Assembly (NCBI GenBank): GCA_034435375.1
Contig: DAOTXR010000069.1
Location: 66,984 to 130,983 of the forward strand
DNA: 64,000 bases
Direction of reading: 5' to 3'
From: DAOTXR01 sp034435375
GTDB lineage: Bacteria > Chloroflexota > Anaerolineae > Aggregatilineales > UBA3940
Shown here: in pieces, positions 9,711 through 16,926 of the stretch
Position numbering within the stretch: the first letter of the stretch is position 1
Layout of the letters: every line of letters starts with the position of its first letter
The notes under the pieces: model-generated
Database searches by the model: none
Seen by the model: the letters and a program-made list of their open reading frames with translations, nothing else
Told to the model about the DNA's origin: nothing
Position numbers and translations under genes: made by a program

Positions 9711-10940
9711 TTATTTAGAGAGCTTCCTGAGCAGACGCCCGCGGCGGTGGTGCAACTCGTTCAGCGCCCGCCTGCCCCGCCAGCCAGGCCGCCACGACTC
9801 GGCCAGGCGGATGGCCCGTTCAGTCCAGTCTAGCGCCTGGGTCAAGTCCCTGGTGCGCCACTCGTGATACTTCGCAATCTCCTCATGGCCCAGGGTATCA
9901 ATCCCCAGATCAGCCACAGCAGCCCACAGGGAGACGGCCTCGTCGTGGCGGCCCGTCTGCTTGAGCAGGGACGCCAATCCCACCAGAGCATCATATCGTG
10001 ACTCGGCGTCGGGCGCTGTGTGGGCTGCCACGCGGTAGGCCGTCTCGCTGTCTCGAAGCATCCCTCGATGATAATACCAGCGGGCCAGACTTAACTGGTC
10101 GTCAATAGGCTGTGCTGCAGCGTCGGGCCGCTCAAAGATTTGGCACAACGTCACGGCCAATGCCACCATGGAGAGCAGGTCCATCTCATTATGGTAGAGC
10201 ACGCGCACCATCTGGCGAGCATCTCGCGTTTCCAGGTACTGGCGGTAGAGCATGGGGATTAGCGCGCCAGGCACGTCCTGGGAGGTGCGTTGAACACCGA
10301 GCACACTCTCCTCCAGCGACCTAAGCGAACATGACGACAGCCGTCGCCGCCACAGGCGGCGTGCCGGAGGCAGCAAATCCAGGTTGGGCAGGCGGCTCAG
10401 AGGCGACCGCCGCCGCGCCAATACGTAGCGATCAGCTAACAAGGGAACATCAAAGGTCCGTCCATTGAACGTCACCAGCGCGGTTCCCGGCGCGAACACG
10501 TCACTCAGCAGCGCCAGCATCGCCATCTCTTCGGCTGGATCGCGCAGGAAAAGTTGATGCACCTCAAACCGACCCGCCTGGTTAAAGAAGCCAATCCCCA
10601 CCAGGAAGGCCAGCGCCCCGCCGCCGAGACCTGTCGTTTCCGCATCGAGAAACACGAAACGGGGCAAGGCTGTCTGGGAGAGCGTCTCCTCGGCGCTGAG
10701 CTGGGCTAACGTCGTTACGTCCTGCGCCAGCCATTCTGACAACTGGACAGCGCCATGCACCGTTCCTGGCTCGTGCAAGCGCCTGATTCTAAAACATGCC
10801 CCACTGGCCCTCTCAACTGTCTGGCCGTCGACCAGCGCATCAATATCCGGACCGAGTTGCGGGCGTGGCTTCGGCACAAAATCGCGCCCAGTGGTCACTC
10901 CCAAGCGTCTCAAGCGCCTGCGTAGATCGTCAGCAGCCAC
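9711..10940 (-). CDS. YprB-like ribonuclease H-fold exonuclease with C-terminal TPR-like helices
   Basis: Predicted 3'-5' exonuclease of the RNase_H_2/YprB family. Catalytic acidic residues fit the DEDD arrangement: D99 and E101 in FLDAETTGLG, an Asp in TFNGRTFDVPLL near 170, and an Asp in YHNEMDLLSM near 260. The last ~120 residues are Ala/Leu/Trp-rich helical repeats (ARWYYHRGML, then TAYRVAAHTAPDAESRYDALVGLAS) resembling TPRs. In many bacteria YprB is next to the YprA/DUF1998 helicase; it is not here. Start is GTG at 10940 with GAGG 8 bases upstream. Confidence 0.8.
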   Translation of the reverse strand: MAADDLRRRLRRLGVTTGRDFVPKPRPQLGPDIDALVDGQTVERASGACFRIRRLHEPGTVHGAVQLSEWLAQDVTTLAQLSAEETLSQTALPRFVFLDAETTGLGGGALAFLVGIGFFNQAGRFEVHQLFLRDPAEEMAMLALLSDVFAPGTALVTFNGRTFDVPLLADRYVLARRRSPLSRLPNLDLLPPARRLWRRRLSSCSLRSLEESVLGVQRTSQDVPGALIPMLYRQYLETRDARQMVRVLYHNEMDLLSMVALAVTLCQIFERPDAAAQPIDDQLSLARWYYHRGMLRDSETAYRVAAHTAPDAESRYDALVGLASLLKQTGRHDEAVSLWAAVADLGIDTLGHEEIAKYHEWRTRDLTQALDWTERAIRLAESWRPGWRGRRALNELHHRRGRLLRKLSK

Positions 10941-11002
10941 TGCAATGGCCTCACGCTATACCCGGCTTGTATTGTGAACGGGATCACAAATTGTGACTAA
11001 TG

Positions 11003-11083
11003 TCACGCAACCGGCGTGAACTTTGTAACTAGGGTTTCCTGTCCGCATATTTTAGTATAGCAAGTGAGTTTGATAGCGCTCAT
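11003..11083 (-). CDS. Possible 26-residue peptide with very strong ribosome site
   Basis: An ATG at 11083 is preceded by AAAGGAGGAG with six bases of spacing, one of the best Shine-Dalgarno sequences in the window. The frame gives 26 residues beginning MSAIKLTCYTK, with two Cys, and stops 62 bases before the YprB-like gene. It could be a leader peptide or small protein upstream of that gene. No homology is recognised and the frame is too short to judge by codon use. Confidence 0.3.
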   Translation of the reverse strand: MSAIKLTCYTKICGQETLVTKFTPVA

Positions 11084-11109
11084 CGCTGTCTCCTCCTTTG
11101 GCGAAGGCC

Positions 11110-11154
11110 CCCGCCGGGTCTCCCCCCTCACACCCGGCGGGAGCTCTGCTTTTT
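11110..11154 (+). terminator. Strong hairpin with T-run
   Basis: A 10-bp GC-rich stem (11110-11119 with 11132-11141) with a 12-base loop is followed at 11150-11154 by TTTTT. It reads as an intrinsic terminator on the plus strand, yet no annotated plus-strand gene ends just upstream. It may end an unannotated short transcript, or act on the minus strand as leader structure for the peptide at 11083. Confidence 0.5.
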
Positions 11155-11212
11155 ACGGCCAGCGGGTAGGCCATTTGGCCACCCAGTTTCGACGGATGCA
11201 TCCAGCATGATG

Positions 11213-11218
11213 TATAAT
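11213..11218 (+). promoter_or_regulatory. -10 element of the small membrane protein gene
   Basis: Perfect TATAAT 35 bases before the chosen start of the downstream gene; TTCGAC 19 bases upstream is a poor -35. Confidence 0.4.
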
Positions 11219-11252
11219 CGTCAAAAAGTTATGGGTACTGATGGAGGCCAGC

Positions 11253-11648
11253 ATGCCAGGTCTTGACATTGCACAATTTATTCCACTCTACCCTCTGCAC
11301 TGGACGACGATTTTACACTACCTGCTCCTGATCGGGACAATCGCTCTGTTAACGCTTGCCGGGGACAAATCGTCGATTCTCTACACATTCGTGCTCGCCT
11401 TCCTCGCACTGCTGATCGGCGTCGATCTCTATTCCAACCTGATTCGTATCCCGCGTCTATTTATCTTCTTGGTACGAATCGCAGTCTTCGGCATCCCAGT
11501 CATCATTGCTGGCATGGGAGCAAATGAGCAGTCAAGGAGTGTGGCTGGCATCACGGCTGTGATTGCCTTGCCGCTTCTCGTGCTGACGTTCATCTCGTGC
11601 TGGCTTGGCCCTACCTTTGGCGATCCTCGCATCATCGGATGGTGTTAA
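11253..11648 (+). CDS. Small multi-pass membrane protein of unknown function
   Basis: About 131 residues with four likely membrane helices (ILHYLLLIGTIALLTL; LYTFVLAFLALLIGV; FIFLVRIAVFGIPVIIAGM; ITAVIALPLLVLTFISCW). No family is recognised. The ATG at 11253 is preferred over 11241 because GGAGG (11243-11247) sits 5 bases before it. The gene stands alone, with its own -10 upstream and a clear terminator downstream, so its context gives no functional hint. Confidence 0.7.
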   Translation: MPGLDIAQFIPLYPLHWTTILHYLLLIGTIALLTLAGDKSSILYTFVLAFLALLIGVDLYSNLIRIPRLFIFLVRIAVFGIPVIIAGMGANEQSRSVAGITAVIALPLLVLTFISCWLGPTFGDPRIIGWC

Positions 11649-11765
11649 GGATTCCCGGAGACACCTACGAGGAGCGGGTCTTGAAGGGCAAACCTTGCCC
11701 GTCGTTCTCGCCCAATTTCAGAGGGCTATCCAGCTCCTACATCCAGCGGAAGTTTTAAGGTAGAG

Positions 11766-11797
11766 AAAAGGACCTGTTGAATCGCTCAGGTCCTTTT
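11766..11797. terminator. Bidirectional intrinsic terminator
   Basis: An 11-bp perfect stem (AAAAGGACCTG at 11766-11776 with its complement at 11787-11797) and a 10-base loop. A/T tracts at both ends give a U-run in either direction. It sits between the convergent membrane-protein gene and ilvE. Confidence 0.88.
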
Positions 11798-11822
11798 GTA
11801 CACGGGGCTAAGAGCCGTTGTC

Positions 11823-12767
11823 TTACTGCGCCATAATGCTCTGATAGACAGGCGTGGTCCAGTGCCGGTACTTCTCCACGCGACCTGTCACAACATCAAA
11901 ATACAGAGAGCGCAGCTCGCTGACAATCGGCCCCAAGCTACCGGACCCTACAGGCCGGTGGTCGACGGAGGTGATGGCTGCGATCTGCACCCCGGTCCCG
12001 CATAGAAAAGCCTCGTCAGCTAAGTAGACCTCTGTCCGGTCGATTTCCCGCTCAACCACTTGGAGACCCATCTCCTCGCGCAGCAGTTCAATCACCGTGC
12101 GGCGGGTAATGCCTTCCAGGATGTTGGCGGTGATAGGCGGGGTATAGGCTACACCGTTGCGAATCATGAAGAAGTTGGCTGCACTGCCCTCTGAGAGATG
12201 GCCATTCTGGTTGAGAACCAACGCTTCATCATAGCCAGACAGCACAGCATCACTCTTGATCAGCGCCGAGTTGGCATACGCGCCGACGATCTTGCCACGC
12301 GCCGGGATGGTGTTGTCGTCCACTCGACGCCACGAGGAGAAGGTCACGCTGATACCTTCTTCATTCGGGACATAGCTACCAAACGGCAGCGAAAACATCG
12401 TTACCGCGTACTCTAAGCCGTGCAACTTGACCCCGATCAGATTGGAGGCGATGTAGGCCAGCGGGCGGATGTAGACGTTGGTCTGCCAGCCCTCGGCGCG
12501 GAGCAGCTCGATCAAAATGTCGAGCAGGCGCTCAGAGGTGTAGTCCAGATCGAACATCAAGAGACGGGCCGAGTCTAGAAAGCGTGTGAAGTGATCGAGG
12601 GGACGAAATACATAGAGCTGTTTTTCATCTGCGTTCCAGAACCCTCTCAGACCTCCAAAGGCCCCTGTGCCATAGTTGAACGTGTGATTCATGACGCTCA
12701 GAGTCGCTTTTTCAAATGGGACGATCTGCCCCTGAAAATAAGCGTACTTGGGGAGCTGTGGTGTCAC
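11823..12767 (-). CDS. ilvE: Branched-chain amino acid aminotransferase
   Basis: Fold-type IV PLP enzyme that transaminates Leu, Ile and Val with 2-oxoglutarate. The PLP-binding Lys is K159 in TIPARGKIVGAY. The glycine-rich GYDEALVLNQNGHLSEGSAANFF and the cofactor loop ITRRTVIELL are typical of IlvE. Length is 314. Start is GTG at 12767 with GGAGGG 5 bases upstream. It is a monocistronic gene; other branched-chain genes are not nearby. D-amino-acid transaminase and 4-amino-4-deoxychorismate lyase share the fold, but the motif set favours IlvE. Confidence 0.92.
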   Translation of the reverse strand: MTPQLPKYAYFQGQIVPFEKATLSVMNHTFNYGTGAFGGLRGFWNADEKQLYVFRPLDHFTRFLDSARLLMFDLDYTSERLLDILIELLRAEGWQTNVYIRPLAYIASNLIGVKLHGLEYAVTMFSLPFGSYVPNEEGISVTFSSWRRVDDNTIPARGKIVGAYANSALIKSDAVLSGYDEALVLNQNGHLSEGSAANFFMIRNGVAYTPPITANILEGITRRTVIELLREEMGLQVVEREIDRTEVYLADEAFLCGTGVQIAAITSVDHRPVGSGSLGPIVSELRSLYFDVVTGRVEKYRHWTTPVYQSIMAQ

Positions 12768-12901
12768 CGAAACCCTCCTTAGAATGGCTCGAAACTTTTG
12801 CAGCGTCTGTTATTCACGTCCCCTGAGGCAATGCTTCCTTCATCTGGTCGTTGAGCAGCGCATCTCTGCACCCCCATGACGAATGATCTTACCCTCCTTG
12901 T

Positions 12902-12907
12902 ATTATA
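12902..12907 (-). promoter_or_regulatory. -10 element upstream of ilvE
   Basis: TATAAT on the minus strand, about 135 bases before the ilvE start. This implies a leader of roughly 120 bases. TTGTAC upstream is spaced 20 bases, so the -35 is poor. I saw no Leu/Ile/Val-rich leader peptide or T-box sequence in the leader. Confidence 0.4.
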
Positions 12908-12974
12908 AATAAAATCGACACAGTTGGTACAAATTGTTGGCCAATCATAGGGCAACCACCTACCCGATTGACAC

Positions 12975-13009
12975 ATAGCCCTCACCACCGAGGGGGGGGT
13001 GAGGGCTAT
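12975..13009 (-). terminator. Terminator hairpin after the SPFH gene
   Basis: A 12-bp perfect stem (12975-12986 with 12998-13009) with an 11-base G-rich loop lies 40 bases after the stop of the SPFH gene. There is no T-run after it. Confidence 0.6.
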
Positions 13010-13048
13010 CGTTTGCTCCATATCTCCTGCCGTCCTCAACTCTGCGGC

Positions 13049-14137
13049 TTAAGGCTGGGTCCCCCCCGACGGAGTAGGTATCGTTTCGTAGGTCTGCTGA
13101 GCGCCTGCTTGCTGCATCAACTGCTGAAGGTCAAACAGGAAGGGGCTGTTGCTGGGTATGATGATCAGGCGCACCTGGTCCCCTAGCTGGTTGATGTACT
13201 GCCACTGGATCAGGTTCGGATTCTGAGTAAGCACCTCATTGATCAGCCGCAAAGCCTCGGCGTCAGCCTCAGCGCGGATGATGGTCGCCTCAGCATCGCT
13301 TTCTGCCGCGATCACGACCGCGTCGGCGCGGCCCTGGGCCTCGACACGCACTTGTTCGGCCTCCTGACGAGCCTGCTCGACGCGCCGCTGAGCCTGCTGG
13401 GCCTCCTGTTCGGCGATCTGCTTCTGTTCGATGGCCTGGGTGAACTGATCGGAGAACGAGATGTCACGGATGAGGAAGTTAGTCAGAATGAAGCCCTGCG
13501 GTTGAATCTGCTCCTTGAGGGCATCAAAAACCTGGGTTTCAAGCTGGGCGCGCCCACCGCTGTAGATCTCCTCGGCTCCATATAGCGAGACTAAATTCCT
13601 CACCTCGGAGCGCGTCTGGGGCACAATGAAGCCCTCCTCGTAAGTGTTGCGCCAGCTACGATGAATCTGGTTGATCTGGGTGGGGTCTAGCTTGTAGATC
13701 ACTGTGACATCAACATTGATGGTCTGGCCGTCTTTTGAGATGGCGCGCACAGCACTATACATCCCGGCCTCACCAGCCTGGTTGTATGCCTCTGTCACGC
13801 CAGCCATGGTCACGCTCTGCTGGCTGGCATCGTAGACAATCACCTGATCGATAAAAGGAATCACCCAGTGGAGGCCGGAGCCGAGCGGCTCGCGCAGCGA
13901 AGCATCCCCCTGGGCCGTCTGGCGAAAGACCACGCCTACTTCATTGGGCTGGATCAGCACCAGGCCGGCGTTCAAGGCAATAATCACCACCACCACGATC
14001 AGGCTGATGGCAGCCAGCAGGACGCCGGGTTGAGCTTTGCGTCCGCGGGCGCTGTTCATCACCGCCAGGGCAATGCCGCCTATGATCCCTAGGACAAAGA
14101 GTGCAATCAGGAAATTCAGAACGCCCTTAATAGCCAT
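13049..14137 (-). CDS. SPFH/band 7 (prohibitin-like) membrane protein
   Basis: Member of the stomatin/prohibitin/flotillin/HflKC superfamily, which forms membrane scaffolds or regulates membrane proteases. Two hydrophobic N-terminal segments (about residues 8-27 and 40-62) precede a band 7 domain (VLIQPNEVGVVFRQ through LIRDISFSDQFTQAI, about 65-250). An Ala/Glu/Gln-rich coiled coil follows (IAEQEAQQAQRRVEQARQEA), then a conserved ALRLINEVLTQNPNLIQWQYI block. Start at 14137 has GAGGAGG upstream. No protease or NfeD partner is adjacent. Confidence 0.88.
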   Translation of the reverse strand: MAIKGVLNFLIALFVLGIIGGIALAVMNSARGRKAQPGVLLAAISLIVVVVIIALNAGLVLIQPNEVGVVFRQTAQGDASLREPLGSGLHWVIPFIDQVIVYDASQQSVTMAGVTEAYNQAGEAGMYSAVRAISKDGQTINVDVTVIYKLDPTQINQIHRSWRNTYEEGFIVPQTRSEVRNLVSLYGAEEIYSGGRAQLETQVFDALKEQIQPQGFILTNFLIRDISFSDQFTQAIEQKQIAEQEAQQAQRRVEQARQEAEQVRVEAQGRADAVVIAAESDAEATIIRAEADAEALRLINEVLTQNPNLIQWQYINQLGDQVRLIIIPSNSPFLFDLQQLMQQAGAQQTYETIPTPSGGTQP

Positions 14138-14211
14138 GAAATAATGTCCTCCTCAACTAGCCCAGCAGATTAAACAGAACTGACTCTGATTCCAATGTGC
14201 ACACCAATCAA

Positions 14212-14217
14212 ATTATA
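14212..14217 (-). promoter_or_regulatory. -10 element upstream of the SPFH gene
   Basis: TATAAT on the minus strand about 75 bases before the start codon. No convincing -35 is seen. Confidence 0.35.
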
Positions 14218-14328
14218 ACCGATGTCTCGCGTTGGCACAGCCCCAAAAAACTGGGGGAGCACGTCTACCTTGAGCCAGCGCCAGAGGGGTTGCCGCACGG
14301 CAAGGCCAGCGGGTATCATTAACCTCAT

Positions 14329-15108
14329 ATGGCACCACAGCTTGGACGGATCGGATCGATCACTCTCTGGACATATACCGTGCTGCTGGCCGCCGCGATT
14401 CTGGTTGGCCTAGCTATGTTAGCCTGGCAGGGTTGGCGTACCGAGAAGCGTGCCAATGCCTGGATCGATGCAGGGCTGCTGGCCCTGATGGGAGGGATTG
14501 TGGGTGGGCGAGCGGTGCACGTCGCGATCCACTGGCCTTACTTCTCAGATCACGTAGTTGAGGCCATCCAGGTGTGGCATGGCGGCCTGGACTGGCATGG
14601 GGCGCTGCTGACCGGCCTAGCTGTGCTGGCCCTAGCCTGCCGCTGGCGGCAGGTGATCTGGCGGCAGGCCACCGATGCGCTGGCGTTTGCGTTGCCAGCG
14701 GGAGCCGTGCTGGTGTACACAGGCTGCTTGGCCGATCGCTGCGCGGCTGGTCGGGCTGTCGACTCACTAGCCGGCTACGCGCCTCTGGTGGTGGCCGAGC
14801 TACCTGACCTGTACGGCCTGGTCCAACCGCGCTTTAACAGCCAACTGTTTGGGATCGTGCTGGGGGCTATCCTGCTGGCCATGGCGTGGTTAGCTGCCCG
14901 CCTTGTCCATCGCCCAGGCGTGTGCTTGTGGCTGATGATGGCTCTGCTGGGGTTAGGTGTGTTCGGCATTGGTTACACCCGTGGCGAGGCAGCGCCTATG
15001 GTCGGTGGACTACGGCTTGATCAGGCGCTCGATCTGGTCGTAGCCGCCGTGGGACTGAGCGGGGCAGGCGTCGCCGCGCTCACCTTCCACCCAGCGGCTG
15101 AGGACTGA
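14329..15108 (+). CDS. Divergent prolipoprotein diacylglyceryl transferase (Lgt)-like membrane protein
   Basis: Resembles Lgt, which transfers diacylglycerol to the lipobox Cys of lipoprotein precursors. It has 259 residues and about seven hydrophobic segments. Lgt-like landmarks are WHGGLDWHGALLTG near residue 85 (cf. HGG loop), LPAGAVLVYTGCLADRCAAGR (Lgt region with G-C) and PRFNSQLFGIVLGAILL (cf. P-SQLYE). The usual R-x-GNF signature is not seen, so catalytic competence is unclear. The ribosome site is weak, and the start may be off by a few codons. A lipoprotein that would need an Lgt is encoded at 32543-35248. Confidence 0.65.
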   Translation: MAPQLGRIGSITLWTYTVLLAAAILVGLAMLAWQGWRTEKRANAWIDAGLLALMGGIVGGRAVHVAIHWPYFSDHVVEAIQVWHGGLDWHGALLTGLAVLALACRWRQVIWRQATDALAFALPAGAVLVYTGCLADRCAAGRAVDSLAGYAPLVVAELPDLYGLVQPRFNSQLFGIVLGAILLAMAWLAARLVHRPGVCLWLMMALLGLGVFGIGYTRGEAAPMVGGLRLDQALDLVVAAVGLSGAGVAALTFHPAAED

Positions 15109-15133
15109 ATGAGGCAGCCCCTGGAGGGTCAAC

Positions 15134-15997
15134 ATGCGTTTTTCCCTGGGTCTTGCTCAGATCAATACAGTTCTTGGGAACGTGCAAGCCAACCTGGACA
15201 AACACCTGAGCCTGATCGACCAAGCCTGCCAGCAGAATGTTGACTTGATCTGCTTCCCTGAGCTGTCACTGACCGGCTACAATCTCCAGGACTTGAGTTA
15301 CGATGTGGCCACTCAACCTGCCAGGGACAATCCCGTCTTCAAGCCGCTGTACAAGGCCAGCCGCCACCTAGACATCGTGGTCGGATTTGTCGACGAGGAC
15401 GCGCGGCACCGTTTCTATATCGCAGCGGCCTATCTGAGCCAGGGCGAGCTGGTCCATGTGCATCGCAAAGTCTACCTGCCGACCTATACGCTGTTTGATG
15501 AGGGACGTTACTTCGCGTGGGGCAACGACCTGCGTGCTTTCGACACACGCTTTGGGCGGGTTGGCCTGTTGATCTGTGAGGATTTCTGGCATGCCAGTCC
15601 ACCCTACTTGCTATGGCTAGACGGAGCCGACATCCTGTTGCTGATGTCGGCCAGCCCAGGCCGCGGCCTGGACAAGCAAGAGAAACTAGCCAGTACCCGT
15701 TGGGTTGAGCGGGTCACACAGGCTTATGCCGGGCTATTTACGGCCTTTGTCGCGCATGTCAACCGGGTCGGCCTAGAGGATGGGTTCATCTTTTGGGGAG
15801 GATCGTTGGTTTACGATCCGGATGGTGAGCTGCTGGCCCAGGCTCCCTATCTGGATGAGGCTCTGCTGACCGTCCCCATCGACACTGGGCACCTGCATCG
15901 CACCCGCTCACGCCTGCCGCTGCTGCGCGACGAGCGCACCACGCTTACGGCCCAGACGTTGGAGCGCATCCTGCACACCGCGCCGGACAGGGGTTGA
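15134..15997 (+). CDS. Carbon-nitrogen hydrolase, probable ammonia-donating partner of NadE
   Basis: Nitrilase-superfamily protein of 287 residues with the full Glu-Lys-Cys triad: Glu in CFPELSLTGYN (about residue 43), Lys in HRKVYLPTYTLFDEGRYF (about 115), Cys in GLLICEDFWH (about 150). YLPTYTLFDEGRYF is typical of the glutaminase part of glutamine-dependent NAD synthetase. The synthetase gene starts 3 bases downstream, so the two domains usually fused in one polypeptide appear as separate subunits here. A general amidase role is the alternative. Confidence 0.85.
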   Translation: MRFSLGLAQINTVLGNVQANLDKHLSLIDQACQQNVDLICFPELSLTGYNLQDLSYDVATQPARDNPVFKPLYKASRHLDIVVGFVDEDARHRFYIAAAYLSQGELVHVHRKVYLPTYTLFDEGRYFAWGNDLRAFDTRFGRVGLLICEDFWHASPPYLLWLDGADILLLMSASPGRGLDKQEKLASTRWVERVTQAYAGLFTAFVAHVNRVGLEDGFIFWGGSLVYDPDGELLAQAPYLDEALLTVPIDTGHLHRTRSRLPLLRDERTTLTAQTLERILHTAPDRG

Positions 15998-16000
15998 TCT

Positions 16001-16840
16001 ATGGCTATCACCCACCTTTTGGAGCAGATGGAGATCAACACAGACCTCGCCCGCCGCGCGATCACCCAGTTTCTCAGGGACGAGGTGCAGCGGGTTGGAT
16101 TTCGCCGGGCTGTGATCGGTCTGTCCGGCGGCGTGGACTCATCGCTGGTAGCCTTCCTGGCCGCCGAAGCTCTGGGGCGAGAAAACGTGCTGGGTCTGCG
16201 GATGCCATACCAGACCTCAGTCGCAGAAAGCTACGAGCATGCCGGCCTGCTGATCGAGCGCCTGGGGATCTGCCACGACACAGTAGACATCACGCCGATG
16301 GTTGAGCCTCTCTTTGAGCGCTTCCCAGACATCACCCCCCTGCGCCGAGGCAACGCGATGGCTCGCCAACGTATGATCGTGCTGTTTGACCAGTCGGCAG
16401 CCTTCGATGCATTGGTCATTGGCACCAGCAACAAGACCGAGACGCTGCTGGGCTATACCACGCTGTTCGGAGATAACGCCGCTGCCCTGCAGCCCATCGG
16501 CGACCTATATAAGTGCCAGGTGCGGCAACTGGCCCGCGCGGTGGGGGTGCCAGAGGCAATCGTCAGCAAGCCCCCCTCTGCCGATCTGTGGCCCGGCCAG
16601 ACCGATGAGGGCGAGCTGGGCTACACCTATGACGAGGCTGATCAGCTTCTTTACCTGCTCGTCGACCGACGTTACACGCTCGATGAGGCGGTAGACGCCG
16701 GGTTCCCACGGGCGTTTGTCGAGAAGGTATGGCGCACCGTCCGGCTGACGCACTACAAGCGCCGCCCGCCAATCATCGCCAAGCTGTCACAGCGCACAAT
16801 CGGCCACGACTTCCTGTATATGCGCGACTGGGGGACGTAG
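16001..16840 (+). CDS. nadE: NAD+ synthetase
   Basis: Converts nicotinic acid adenine dinucleotide to NAD+ through an adenylated intermediate. The PP-loop ATP motif IGLSGGVDSSLVAFLA is near residues 40-55, and GTSNKTETLLGYTTLFGD and KPPSADLWPGQTDEGELG are further synthetase hallmarks. Length (279) matches the ammonia-dependent synthetase domain. It directly follows the nitrilase-like gene, which probably supplies ammonia from glutamine. Confidence 0.94.
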   Translation: MAITHLLEQMEINTDLARRAITQFLRDEVQRVGFRRAVIGLSGGVDSSLVAFLAAEALGRENVLGLRMPYQTSVAESYEHAGLLIERLGICHDTVDITPMVEPLFERFPDITPLRRGNAMARQRMIVLFDQSAAFDALVIGTSNKTETLLGYTTLFGDNAAALQPIGDLYKCQVRQLARAVGVPEAIVSKPPSADLWPGQTDEGELGYTYDEADQLLYLLVDRRYTLDEAVDAGFPRAFVEKVWRTVRLTHYKRRPPIIAKLSQRTIGHDFLYMRDWGT

Positions 16841-16926
16841 CCGCAGGGCACATATCCTTCTCTGCTCCTGGCCCCTACATGCGATACAGTGCTCGGCTTG
16901 AGCTATTCTCAAGAGGGAGCGCCATT

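Noticed and set aside
9631..9718. Perfect TATAAT at 9631 followed by a 21-codon frame starting at 9653
   Set aside because: No -35 at usable spacing and a weak ribosome site. The frame runs into the antisense 3' end of the YprB-like gene.
12779..13039. 86-codon minus-strand frame upstream of ilvE as a leader or small gene
   Set aside because: It overlaps the SPFH terminator hairpin, has no recognisable content, and lacks the Leu/Ile/Val runs of an attenuator peptide.
16729..16926. N-terminal extension of the PcrA helicase
   Set aside because: The extension overlaps nadE in another frame and has no domain; TTG 16927 has a strong ribosome site and starts at the usual family N-terminus.
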